Positions 33,817 through 41,785 of a stretch of 42,706 nucleotides of DNA are shown here, in pieces; within the stretch, counting starts at the first letter, position 1, and every line of letters starts with the position of its first letter. The stretch lies in the NCBI GenBank assembly GCA_001512785.1, contig LFSQ01000086.1:1-42706 (forward strand). Reading direction: 5' to 3'. The notes beneath the pieces are model-generated. The model ran no database searches and was not told the origin of the DNA. It worked only from the letters and a program-made list of their open reading frames with translations. Source of the DNA: Syntrophomonas sp. DTU019 (GTDB lineage: Bacteria; Bacillota; Syntrophomonadia; Syntrophomonadales; Syntrophomonadaceae). Made by a program: the position numbers and the translations under genes.

Positions 33817-35135
33817 ACTGTCCACCCCAAATCGGAGATAATTGAAAACAAGTTAGGCAGCTTATAGGTATGCTGACGCCCCATGTTTTCCTTGCTGTAA
33901 CTATAACCAGTAAAAGCATTAACCTCGTCTCCGGAAATATCGAACCACAGTCCCGATTTTCTTTTTGTCTCGACTGCACTGTGCAGTTTATGAATTGACC
34001 TTATAAACTGTTCAGGATTTACACCAGATTGTAAAGCTGATAGTAAGTTTAGAAATTCCTTACCGTGGTAATATCCGGCCAACTCATGGTATTGCGGTGA
34101 TCGTGTGAGTCTCTCAACCAGTTGATGTTCGTATATGGTCTGCAAGAATGGAGCTACATGCGGTACCAGTTCTTTTACCGTGATCGTGCCGCCTTTGTCA
34201 AAAGCAGCTTTGAGCAGAGCACAGAAGGCATTATTCAACTGTATCGAAAGCAGTTCAAAGCAGTATATGGTTTCGAAGCTGGCTCTGACTATGTTTTCGG
34301 TTGCATCGGTGGTGTGTATATTTGCTAATGTACTAATGCCTTCAAGATAGCTGTTTTGAAACCGGTCCCGATTGGAAACGGCCATCCTGGCAGTAGCATG
34401 GGTGATCTCATCACCTTCGATGATATACTTGATTAACAACCCTCTCTCCTTATCCAATGCCTGTGCGAGGTTATGGTCAGCCTGGGAGAACAAATCCAGG
34501 CGTGCATACCTGCCAAAATTAGATATGGAGGCCTGCCCATGTTTCTCCAAGATTTTTTGTTGGTGAATGCTCTCCGTCAAAAGCTCTTCGTATTGGGTAC
34601 GCATTCTATCCCCAACCGGCATAAAGCTCTCTGCCAATTCATGACCCCTCATGGTAAGAGAGAGGGAAGACGATTTGATTAGACCAAATTTCTCCAGTGA
34701 ACTCCGGTAGGCTCCTAATCCTCCCAGCTCTAGCTGCCGGGAAAGCAACCGGTAGGAATCTCCCAGGGTTTTTAATCCATTGCTTACTGCTTTTATTGCT
34801 CCCCTCTTGCCACGGAGCTCCTTTTCGTTGTCATCCCGCTCTTTTATGTTACCTTCATAAGAAATCACCACAGCATACGCCCAGTACTTCTCATAGAGTT
34901 CGTACAACCGTGAAACGGTCTTGTCATTCATAGAGTAGCCATATTTCTCTATGGCCTTTTCGCAGATCATTAGCCCATAACACACTACCGAATAGTATCT
35001 GGCCCGGGCGGTGCGGGTAGTAAAGTTGGGCAGGGGCAGGTAGCCAAGCTGCTGAGCCATGTAATCAAGCGCCAAGGGATCAGTTGCACTCACATGATTT
35101 TCCAGTGGACTGTACTTGGTCCAGAAAATAGGCAT
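33813..35135 (-). CDS. Unrecognised helical protein, first gene of the SNF2/PLD operon
   Basis: A 440-residue protein that I do not recognise. It looks mostly helical: no signal peptide, no membrane segment, no nucleotide-binding motif. An N-terminal segment (PLALDYMAQQLGYLPLPNF, then TARARYYSVVCYGLMICEKA) is followed by helix-rich middle (130-330) and a C-terminal part ending in KENMGRQHTYKLPNLFSIIS. GGAGG lies 6 bases before ATG 35135; the upstream ATG 35159 has no such site. Its stop overlaps the PLD gene start by 4 bases. By position it may be a sensor, specificity or structural subunit of the putative system. Confidence 0.7.
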   Translation of the reverse strand: MPIFWTKYSPLENHVSATDPLALDYMAQQLGYLPLPNFTTRTARARYYSVVCYGLMICEKAIEKYGYSMNDKTVSRLYELYEKYWAYAVVISYEGNIKERDDNEKELRGKRGAIKAVSNGLKTLGDSYRLLSRQLELGGLGAYRSSLEKFGLIKSSSLSLTMRGHELAESFMPVGDRMRTQYEELLTESIHQQKILEKHGQASISNFGRYARLDLFSQADHNLAQALDKERGLLIKYIIEGDEITHATARMAVSNRDRFQNSYLEGISTLANIHTTDATENIVRASFETIYCFELLSIQLNNAFCALLKAAFDKGGTITVKELVPHVAPFLQTIYEHQLVERLTRSPQYHELAGYYHGKEFLNLLSALQSGVNPEQFIRSIHKLHSAVETKRKSGLWFDISGDEVNAFTGYSYSKENMGRQHTYKLPNLFSIISDLGWTV

Positions 35136-35286
35136 CTCATTCCTCCATTGGTAAACCATTCTATCATTACATTAAGGCTACTCTTTATACAATTAATTCT
35201 AGTATTCTCCACCTGTCAGCAAATTCCTTCGCAAATACCAAAGTGTATTCCTGTTATCGCGGTCAATAAATTATGATTCAATAATA

Positions 35287-35324
35287 GCGAAAACAGATGA
35301 CAATATGCTGCCAGCTGTTTTCGC
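35287..35324. terminator. 10-bp inverted repeat between sigma-module end and helicase operon
   Basis: GCGAAAACAG (35287-35296) is the perfect complement of CTGTTTTCGC (35315-35324). In the minus direction it follows the LiaI-like gene by about 85 bases and has an AT-rich tail, so it probably terminates that operon. The remaining 35136-35408 contains a possible minus-strand -10 TATAAA about 50 bases before the operon's first gene and a degenerate AGAACATCCCTCTGT repeat fragment near 35379-35393. Confidence 0.5.
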
Positions 35325-35408
35325 AAGTGTTATGTTCATTTCTGTATCCTTCTCACTACAAGGCCATTAGAAGGCCGAAGAACATCCCTCTGTCGACACC
35401 CCTGAAAT

Positions 35409-36374
35409 CTATGGCAGCTGGTTGATGGTTATCGTCCCGTGTTGATGGATGATGGTCATTTTGTGCAGGCCATTGCCCATTTTGCTTTCCATGGTCTTGA
35501 TCGCCTCATATCTGTCAATGCCACGAGAAGCGCTGTGTTCCTGGACTGCATCATTATTGGTCGTATCCCTGGCTGCTGTCTGTTCCTCGCGGGTAGTCCA
35601 GTTTAGATTTCCCGCCACATTCTGCTCTTGGGGCAGCAAAACCGACACCAATACATCTGCCGGTGAAGCCAGTGATATGTCAGTCCGCCCACTACCCTTG
35701 ATCAGCCAGTCATTGCCCGGCCTGGCATTGGCAATCTCAAGACTGGCAGTGTCATGCTCTATCTCCACTGCCAACCGCTGCGGGAGCACCAGGCTATACT
35801 TGCCGTCATATGCGCCGCTGTCCGGGCCCAGTCGCAAGTACATGGTGTTACCGCTGGTGCTGCTCTTAACCAGAACCTGATTTGCCAATTCCTGCTCAGC
35901 TTCACTCCTGGATGCTGCCTGTATAGCCACCTGAGTATTGCAGAGTATGGTATCGCTCTGGGCAGTCCTTAAATCCAGTTTAGAACAGCGCTCAGCTTTA
36001 ATCACCAGCCTTTGAATGTGTTTGCCCACCGCTATTTCCTGGTCAGCTTGCAGGTAAAAGCGTTCCGCAATGATATTCTTCTGAACATAGTCAGCCAGTC
36101 CAAGGTGGCTGGCAGTTTGCAGGAAAAGACCTGCCATGACAATGATAAAGACGATGAATATGCTGAAAATATCGTACTTGACTCTGCCATCTTCAACCTT
36201 ATTAAAATAGGCCTGCAGCAGGACCTCCAAGCCCAGCAGTACAAATATCAGCGGCCACCATTGCAACAGGTATTCGGTTGCCGGGTACGGTTGCAATTGG
36301 CCGTACAACAGCAGTATACCGGTAGCCAGCAGGAGTATCCCCATGGAAAAGGTTCCGACCCGCCATTGCCTCAT
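35409..36374 (-). CDS. LiaI/LiaF-like membrane protein of an ECF sigma module
   Basis: A 321-residue protein with three N-terminal membrane helices (about 9-28, 38-57, 70-88; FSMGILLLATGILLLYGQ..., QWWPLIFVLLGLEVLLQ), the LiaI/LiaF-like TM arrangement, and an extracytoplasmic beta-rich adhesin-like domain (about 105-250; VEIEHDTASLEIANARPG, ISLASPADVLVSVLLP). Such proteins sense or buffer envelope stress. AGGAGGT stands 6 bases before the ATG, which overlaps the previous stop (ATGA). Last gene of the sigma/anti-sigma operon. Confidence 0.75.
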   Translation of the reverse strand: MRQWRVGTFSMGILLLATGILLLYGQLQPYPATEYLLQWWPLIFVLLGLEVLLQAYFNKVEDGRVKYDIFSIFIVFIIVMAGLFLQTASHLGLADYVQKNIIAERFYLQADQEIAVGKHIQRLVIKAERCSKLDLRTAQSDTILCNTQVAIQAASRSEAEQELANQVLVKSSTSGNTMYLRLGPDSGAYDGKYSLVLPQRLAVEIEHDTASLEIANARPGNDWLIKGSGRTDISLASPADVLVSVLLPQEQNVAGNLNWTTREEQTAARDTTNNDAVQEHSASRGIDRYEAIKTMESKMGNGLHKMTIIHQHGTITINQLP

Positions 36375-37225
36375 TGCTCTACCTCCTTTGTATCCAGACC
36401 TTCATCTGGACTGTTCTCATCTCTTTGCGGTTCCCGGGCAGGTGGGAACTCATTCTCTTCAACTTTGCTGCCCATTAAGAGCTTGATGCCTCCCGCGATT
36501 AATATTAGGGCTACCAGACTGGTGCCAAGATATGCCTGCAGGCTTGGTCCGATAAACATCCCCAGCAACGGGGTTGCGATACGCTGCAGCAATACAATGA
36601 CACCCAAAGCGATCAGCCCCCACCCCACTGCCCCGGGGTGATTGGAAAACCAGTCGAACAAGCTGGATGAATCCAGATGCAGTTCACGCTCATCCTCCAG
36701 GAGGTGGTAGATATCAAAAACGCTGTAAAACCACAGCACCGGCAGCAAAAAGCTCAACACGCTGACGTTCAACCAGTCAGCCAGAACCAGAATCAGGAAG
36801 AAACCCGCCATCAATTGGGCGCCCTGCTTGATCAGCCCCAGAAACATATGTCCGGCGCCGGGTATGGTGGCCAAAGCCAGGGCGATTATCTTGCGATCGC
36901 TGAGCAACAGCAGGCCTCTTTCCTCCAGACTCTGATAGCTGTCAGGGGTTCCCAGGCTGTCAGGATCTGTTCCCTGACCGGCCAGCCCCATGGCTTCAGC
37001 CAGGGCCAAAAACCACACCAGGGCGATAACAAAAAACATTAAAGGGCCAAAAGTGCTGGAAAGCGAGTAATGATGGCTCATGTTGACGATGGTAATACCG
37101 CTGAAACATAATCCTAAAAAGACCGCAAAGAATACCATAGCTCGCCTGTTCCAACCCAGATAGAGATGGCTCAGTCCGGGCAGCGGTGACAGCAGTAATA
37201 CCAGAAATTTGCTCTTTCTATTCAC
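36371..37225 (-). CDS. Multi-pass membrane protein of the sigma operon (TM2-like pairs)
   Basis: A 284-residue membrane protein with about seven helices. Two segments carry a TM2-domain-like pattern, a proline-glycine turn followed by a long helix (LSPLPGLSHLYLGWNRRAM and TIPGAGHMFLGLIKQGAQLMAG). The C-terminus is a charged tail. Function unknown; it lies between the anti-sigma gene and the LiaI-like gene, so it probably belongs to the envelope-stress response. GTG 37225 follows AGGAGG by 7 bases; GTG 37228 is less well spaced. It overlaps the anti-sigma stop. Confidence 0.7.
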   Translation of the reverse strand: MNRKSKFLVLLLSPLPGLSHLYLGWNRRAMVFFAVFLGLCFSGITIVNMSHHYSLSSTFGPLMFFVIALVWFLALAEAMGLAGQGTDPDSLGTPDSYQSLEERGLLLLSDRKIIALALATIPGAGHMFLGLIKQGAQLMAGFFLILVLADWLNVSVLSFLLPVLWFYSVFDIYHLLEDERELHLDSSSLFDWFSNHPGAVGWGLIALGVIVLLQRIATPLLGMFIGPSLQAYLGTSLVALILIAGGIKLLMGSKVEENEFPPAREPQRDENSPDEGLDTKEVEQ

Positions 37226-37697
37226 CACTATACCTCCTATTGATATTGTCGATATTGTTCAACCAACTGCCTGTCATTTCTTGCAGTTGAGCAGGCCAGT
37301 TCCACAGGATGTTCCCATAGCCGGAATATTTGCTGGAGGGCGCCGCCTGCGGCAAAGTGACCAGTTTTTGATTCACGTTTTGTATGATTCCCCCGCCGGT
37401 CAATACCAGTGTCAATACCGCCGCTGCGGTGTAATACAGCAAGAGACTTCGAGTGTTGGTCCGTCGTGAAGAAGGGCGTTTCTTCGCGACGCTTTTGCGG
37501 ATGAGAGACAGGGTCTGAGCCGTAAAATCAGGCTTAATAACTGCCTGCGCTCTTTTTAGCTCCGCTGCGTGAATAGATTCCAGAAAAACCTGGCGGCATT
37601 GGTCGCAGGCCTTTAAATGGTTTTCCATCATCAGTTCTTGTTCCGGGTTTTCTCCGGCTAAAAACCGCTCCCACTCCGCGGCGCTGAAATGCTGCAT
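37218..37697 (-). CDS. Anti-sigma factor with zf-HC2 domain
   Basis: A 159-residue membrane-anchored anti-sigma factor. The zinc site H27-x3-C31-x2-C34 (ENHLKACDQC) defines the ZAS/zf-HC2 domain, followed by a basic linker and one membrane helix at about 85-104 (LLLYYTAAAVLTLVLTGGGI), then an extracytoplasmic tail of about 55 residues. It should sequester the ECF sigma encoded one base upstream. The ribosome binding site AGGAGGG lies inside the sigma gene's last codons, so the two are coupled. Confidence 0.9.
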   Translation of the reverse strand: MQHFSAAEWERFLAGENPEQELMMENHLKACDQCRQVFLESIHAAELKRAQAVIKPDFTAQTLSLIRKSVAKKRPSSRRTNTRSLLLYYTAAAVLTLVLTGGGIIQNVNQKLVTLPQAAPSSKYSGYGNILWNWPAQLQEMTGSWLNNIDNINRRYSGE

Positions 37698-37698
37698 T

Positions 37699-38253
37699 TT
37701 ACGTTCCCTCCTCCCATCGTTTTCTTAAAATCTTTCGTGCCCGGTACAACCGGGATTCAACGGTCTTTAGGCTGATGCCCTCTTCACGGGCTATCTGCTG
37801 GTATGACTGGTGTTCGAAATAATACCTCATCAAGACCCGACTGTAGCTCGGGGGAAGCTCTCTGCACAAGGCCTTGATGCGCTCCTCTTTTTCCAGCCTG
37901 ATCAGCATCTGGTCCGGGTTCATCTCACTCTGCCGGGGGGCGAACGGTGCTTCCACATTGGACTCCAGCAACTCCCCCTGCCGGGCTCGCCTGCGCTTTG
38001 CGTCGATGGCCTTGTTGGTGGCGATCTTTCCCACCCAGGCCTTCAGGTTCTCGGGGCGATACTGCGGCAGAGAACGATACAGCTGCAGAAAAACCTCTTG
38101 AGCAATATCCTGGGCGTCATCGGGATCGTTCACAAACCGGAGGATGATCGCGAATACATAGGCCTGATACTGCTCGATAAAGCGCTCAAAGGCTTGCAGG
38201 TCACCGTTCATCAGGCGCTTCATATCTATGTCATTTTGCTGAACTGTGACCAC
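37699..38253 (-). CDS. ECF (group 4) RNA polymerase sigma factor
   Basis: A 184-residue ECF sigma factor. Region 2 covers FVNDPDDAQDIAQEVFLQLYRSLPQY, with NLKAWVGKIATNKAIDAKRRRAR as region 2.4. Region 4 contains REEGISLKTVESRLYRARKILRKRW. The frame is open for another 70 codons upstream, but the stretch 38270-38350 is AT-rich like a promoter and the extra residues are not sigma-like; GTG 38253, directly after AGGGGG, is my preferred start though spacing is tight, with ATG 38223 as alternative. It probably drives its own operon and an envelope-stress regulon. Confidence 0.85.
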   Translation of the reverse strand: MVTVQQNDIDMKRLMNGDLQAFERFIEQYQAYVFAIILRFVNDPDDAQDIAQEVFLQLYRSLPQYRPENLKAWVGKIATNKAIDAKRRRARQGELLESNVEAPFAPRQSEMNPDQMLIRLEKEERIKALCRELPPSYSRVLMRYYFEHQSYQQIAREEGISLKTVESRLYRARKILRKRWEEGT

Positions 38254-38770
38254 CCCCCTGATATAATAACGATCTGAAAAAGCAAATCCCTGCAGTAACC
38301 GCTTTATATTTTTATATAAATCAACTTTCACATCATAGAAGCTAATAGAGGGGTCAAATAAGGCTGGTATCGAAGCTAAAGGTGCGGGTATTGGCCTGGG
38401 CCTAACTAGCCTGGATCGCGTCTTATGAGACAAGCAGGCAGCCTCAATCGCTTCAGACCGCATCTACATCTCCTACACCGGCAGGTTAATTTATTATGTT
38501 ATGGTTACGGGGTTGCTAACAACTTTTTGTCAGCAACCCCGCCCCCGTCACAAAGCTGAGATTTGTCAATCATTCCTGCCTACCAGCATTGGGGTTTATG
38601 CTCAATATCCGCTGCTTACACAAGCGGGAACGGCTTATCAATAGTGCTCACCCGCTTCATATCTGAACAGCTTGAGTCCGGGCTGGCCAAGCACCATTAA
38701 AGACGTTTCTCACCGGGCGTGAATCACCAGTAGCGCTCATGAGCATAATAGAAAATGGAGGTGTTATGAT
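38254..38770. other. Control region between sigma operon and DUF2892 gene
   Basis: No further gene. It includes the AT-rich probable sigma promoter (38270-38350) and a perfect 10-bp hairpin, CGGGGTTGCT (38508-38517) with AGCAACCCCG (38532-38541), which has no obvious transcript to terminate. The rest (38545-38755) shows nothing I recognise. Confidence 0.4.
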
Positions 38771-38947
38771 TTGGATTTGTCCTTTCAGCGCAACCTGGGC
38801 ATTTGGGATCGTATCATTAGATTTGTAATTGGGGCCATTTTTCTCTACCTGGTTGTATTTAGTCCCCTGGTTATGAGCAGTTGGGTAAGCATTTTGCTCG
38901 GCTTTCTTGGCCTGGCTATGATCATCGAAGGCATGCTGGCCTACTGA
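38771..38947 (+). CDS. DUF2892 (YgaP-like) small membrane protein, TTG start
   Basis: A 58-residue protein with the DUF2892 pattern: SFQRNLGIWDRIIRFVIG followed by a hydrophobic hairpin of two membrane helices (GAIFLYLVVFSPLVM and SILLGFLGLAMIIEGML). GGAGG at 38757-38761 stands 9 bases before TTG 38771. Proteins of this family are found alone or fused to rhodanese domains; the role is unknown. An out-of-frame ATG at 38766 opens only 20 codons and is not the start. Confidence 0.8.
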   Translation: MDLSFQRNLGIWDRIIRFVIGAIFLYLVVFSPLVMSSWVSILLGFLGLAMIIEGMLAY

Positions 38948-39013
38948 GTGGTATACGACTTATTGGGTTGGTCAACCTACAAAACCTCTACCTATAATAT
39001 CCGATAATACCAA

Positions 39014-39122
39014 CCAACAGAGGGCTAACAAGAAGATGCGTCCCTTTGTTGGTTCGCCCCTTTGTTGGTTCTGGTAAAAAGGCCAACGAAAATAACTGCC
39101 CTCTTGTCCTCCTCTGTTGGCC
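39014..39122. repeat. Cluster of CCAACAGAGGG-type palindromes
   Basis: Two or more elements lie in tandem: CCAACAGAGGG (39014-39024) with CCCTTTGTTGG (39042-39052), then GGCCAAC (39081-39087) with GTTGGCC (39116-39122), plus extra TTTGTTGG half sites at 39060 and beyond. Interior parts carry AAGATGCGTCCC and ACTGCCCTC, degenerate forms of the AGAACGTCCC core. No gene fits in 38948-39218. Confidence 0.75.
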
Positions 39123-39218
39123 CCTTTGTTAGCCTACCTGCTGGCCTGAAAGAATCTCCCATTAACAATGTAAATATAGCAGGGTATTGTAAACCAACAT
39201 GAAAGGCAGAAGCAGAAG

Positions 39219-40826
39219 ATGAAAAAAAGTGTGCTTGGCTTGATCTTAACCGCGCTGCTGGTTATGGGACTGTCGACAGTAGCCTGTGCTTCTCAGGGGG
39301 TGAATGTAACTCTGCCGGAGTTTAAAGTGACCATCAACGGCGAGGAATTTAATAACAGTTACAGTCAATACCCGTTGATTGTTTATAAGGATATCACCTA
39401 TTTCCCCATGACCTATAATGGCTGCCGCTTTTTGGGTTTAGAAACATACTGGAAGGGAAACGCTGAAGGCCTTTTTATAGAAGCCACGGGAGTGACCGTA
39501 GCCTACAATCCCTACCGGACCTCGGCCAAAAACAACCGCCAGCAGGTTGCTACCGTACCTGTCTTTCCCGTTACGGTAAATGGAAAGGCTATTGACAACA
39601 GCGAGCAGGAATATCCCCTGCTGCTTTTCCGCAATATTACCTATTTCCCATTGACCTGGAATTATGGAGTCGAGGCATTCGGGTGGGACTACAGCTTTGA
39701 CAGCAGCAAGGGGTTGGTGATCAATTCAGATAATATTAAGCTTACACAGAAGAAGTTGCCCGAAAACAGGGCCAAATTGGCTGGCGGTGGCTTTAAACAC
39801 AACGTAGCCGTAACCGGAGATTATGTTTATTATGAAGACAGTCAGGGTCAGATCATTCAGTCCCCTTTGTATGATACTTCCGTTGCCAAAGCAGTATACC
39901 AGCTCCCGATCTGGACCTATGGTGACGGGAAAACCCGGGTTAATGCCGAGCTTTATGCCAAAGATGGCCAGGCTTTTTTAAGCTACCACCAGGGTGGAGC
40001 CACCATGGGCACAGACTATCTGATAAAGCTTAACGATGATGGAACCACAACCTTGATCAATAACACCAGGTATAACATTAAGACTTTTGGCGATAAAAGC
40101 TTCAAATACTGGGCCGGACCGGCTCCCGGACCCGGGGAGCTTTTTATCCAGGGGGAAGATGGTGAATGGCATCAGCTGGGGAATCCTGACCTGCTTTACG
40201 GCTGGGCCTGGCGGGTGAGCGAAAACCAGAGCGGCGGCGGACCTTCAGAGGATGTTTATCTGGCAGGTGATGACCTTTATATCCTGGGCTTTGATTTTAT
40301 GCATGAAGATCAAAGCACTACCGGAATCTATAGAATCAATATTAATACCGGCGAAACCGAGCGCATCAGCGAAAAAGAGGTTACCGCCTTTCAAATCGAA
40401 GGGGATCACATCTATTACTCAAGCCAGGGAAATATGTATCAATATTCGCTTATTGACGGCAAAGAAGAAATGCTCAAGGAGCTAGTAAAAGCCCCTAACT
40501 TTATATCAAGATTTGCGGTGTTGAACAGCAATATATTCTGGCAGGATGGGCTGGACCGGAACCTCTATAACCTGCAGGGTGAAGCTTTAAACCCAGGTGC
40601 AGAGCTTGATGGCATAAAATTTGCCGGCGATAATGATGAATACCTGGTGTGTACTTTTACCGAAACTGCCCAGTCAAAATACCGCATCATGGTTCTTGAC
40701 CGCAACGGCAAAGTCGTTTTCAAAACCTCCGACAAAGCCTATAACAACAACATTTATATTACCGGCAACAAAATATATTTTTACAATATTAGCTCAGGGA
40801 CTGTGTGTATAGGTGAGCTTAGGTAA
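39219..40826 (+). CDS. Secreted protein with repeated stalk and DUF5050-like beta-propeller
   Basis: A 535-residue exported protein. Residues 1-25 are a signal peptide (KKSVLGLILTALLVMGLSTVACA). Residues about 30-170 contain two copies of a module (FKVTINGEEFNNSYSQYPL... / FPVTVNGKAIDNSEQEYPL..., each followed by DITYFPMTYN or NITYFPLTWN), similar to copper-amine-oxidase-N-like domains common in Clostridia. Residues about 195-530 show repeating YYxxxxxNxYxYxxxDG strands typical of DUF5050 propellers. Probably an extracellular binding or sensing protein; ligand unknown. The ribosome binding site is weak (AGAAG). The gene converges with rarD. Confidence 0.8.
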   Translation: MKKSVLGLILTALLVMGLSTVACASQGVNVTLPEFKVTINGEEFNNSYSQYPLIVYKDITYFPMTYNGCRFLGLETYWKGNAEGLFIEATGVTVAYNPYRTSAKNNRQQVATVPVFPVTVNGKAIDNSEQEYPLLLFRNITYFPLTWNYGVEAFGWDYSFDSSKGLVINSDNIKLTQKKLPENRAKLAGGGFKHNVAVTGDYVYYEDSQGQIIQSPLYDTSVAKAVYQLPIWTYGDGKTRVNAELYAKDGQAFLSYHQGGATMGTDYLIKLNDDGTTTLINNTRYNIKTFGDKSFKYWAGPAPGPGELFIQGEDGEWHQLGNPDLLYGWAWRVSENQSGGGPSEDVYLAGDDLYILGFDFMHEDQSTTGIYRININTGETERISEKEVTAFQIEGDHIYYSSQGNMYQYSLIDGKEEMLKELVKAPNFISRFAVLNSNIFWQDGLDRNLYNLQGEALNPGAELDGIKFAGDNDEYLVCTFTETAQSKYRIMVLDRNGKVVFKTSDKAYNNNIYITGNKIYFYNISSGTVCIGELR

Positions 40827-40850
40827 CAGATGGGGACGGTTCTCTTGTCA
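40826..40850. repeat. Half copy of the GGGGACGG palindrome family
   Basis: ACAGATGGGGACGGTTCTC and TTGTCA (40826-40850) match the arm of the long palindrome at 14878 with a few changes. The terminal ACA/TGTCA can pair, so it forms a hairpin by itself. It fills the 26 bases between the convergent stop codons of the propeller and rarD genes. Confidence 0.8.
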
Positions 40851-40852
40851 CG

Positions 40853-41785
40853 CTACCCGCTGAACTGGGTTATTTTATCTTCCAGACTTTCAAATACCCT
40901 AGTCTGGGAAAGTGAAAATAGAAGCAAGCCTACCCAAATCAACCCGAATGACAGCAGATGTCCGCGGGTAAAAGGCTCGTGATAAACCATAACCCCAAGC
41001 AGCAACGTCATGGTAGGGCTAATATATTGCAAAAACCCTACCGTCACCAAAGGCAGTCGTTTGGTTCCCGCAGCAAACAGGACCAATGGTATGGCTGTCA
41101 CCGCCCCAGCCCCCATCAGCAGCAAATTGACCGGGGCCAGGCTGAACCCAAAAGAGCTGCTGCCGGTGTGTATAACATAAGCCAGATAGGGCATGGCAAA
41201 AGTGCAGGTCAAGAGTGTTTCCAGGGTAAGACCGGTTATAGAACCGATATTAACCATCTTTTTGAAAAGGCCATAAAGCCCGAAAGTAACCGCCAATACC
41301 ATAGCCACCCAAGGGAAGGCACCATATTGCACGGTCAAGTTTAATACCCCGGCTGCGGCCAGCAGGAAAGCGATCAACTGCCACATGGAGAGGCGCTCCT
41401 TGAGGATGACTACCCCCAGCATAATGCTGACCAGGGGGTTGATATAATAACCCAGACTGGTCTGCACAATGTGGTCGTTATTGACCGCCCAGATGTAGGT
41501 GAGCCAGTTGAGATTGAGTATCACCGCAACGACAAACACCGTAGCCATTTTGCGGGGTTGCCGGGCGATCTGAACGGCTTCATTGCAGAAGGCCACGAAT
41601 TTTCCGGTGACCAGCAAGAGGGCCAGCAAGAAACCGAAAGCCCAGACGATCCGGTGGGCCAGTATCTGAACCGGGGGCACGTTTTGCAGCAGCTTCCAAT
41701 AAACAGGCAGGATTCCCCACAGCAGGTACGCGCCGGTTACATATCCTACCCCTAGCGCACTTTGATTGCTTTTTAAGATCTTCAT
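40853..41785 (-). CDS. rarD: RarD-type EamA permease
   Basis: A 310-residue transporter of the drug/metabolite superfamily with ten membrane segments in two EamA halves. It has the RarD features GVGYVTGAYLLWGILPVYWK, ILAHRIVWAFGFL, NWLTYIWAVNNDHIVQTSLGYYINPL and LQYISPTMTLLLGV. RarD (named from chloramphenicol sensitivity phenotypes) is thought to export metabolites. Length and start (ATG 41785) agree with the family. Single gene. Confidence 0.9.
   Translation of the reverse strand: MKILKSNQSALGVGYVTGAYLLWGILPVYWKLLQNVPPVQILAHRIVWAFGFLLALLLVTGKFVAFCNEAVQIARQPRKMATVFVVAVILNLNWLTYIWAVNNDHIVQTSLGYYINPLVSIMLGVVILKERLSMWQLIAFLLAAAGVLNLTVQYGAFPWVAMVLAVTFGLYGLFKKMVNIGSITGLTLETLLTCTFAMPYLAYVIHTGSSSFGFSLAPVNLLLMGAGAVTAIPLVLFAAGTKRLPLVTVGFLQYISPTMTLLLGVMVYHEPFTRGHLLSFGLIWVGLLLFSLSQTRVFESLEDKITQFSG

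Noticed and set aside
29057-35135. Calling the SNF2/PLD operon a DISARM system
   Set aside because: DrmA, DrmB and a DNA methylase are not present; only the SNF2 and PLD components are shared in kind.
38254-38463. Upstream extension of the ECF sigma factor by 70 codons
   Set aside because: The residues are not sigma-like and the DNA is AT-rich like a promoter.
14878-40850. CRISPR array from the repeated palindromes
   Set aside because: Copies are scattered over 26 kb, unequal and lack regular spacers.
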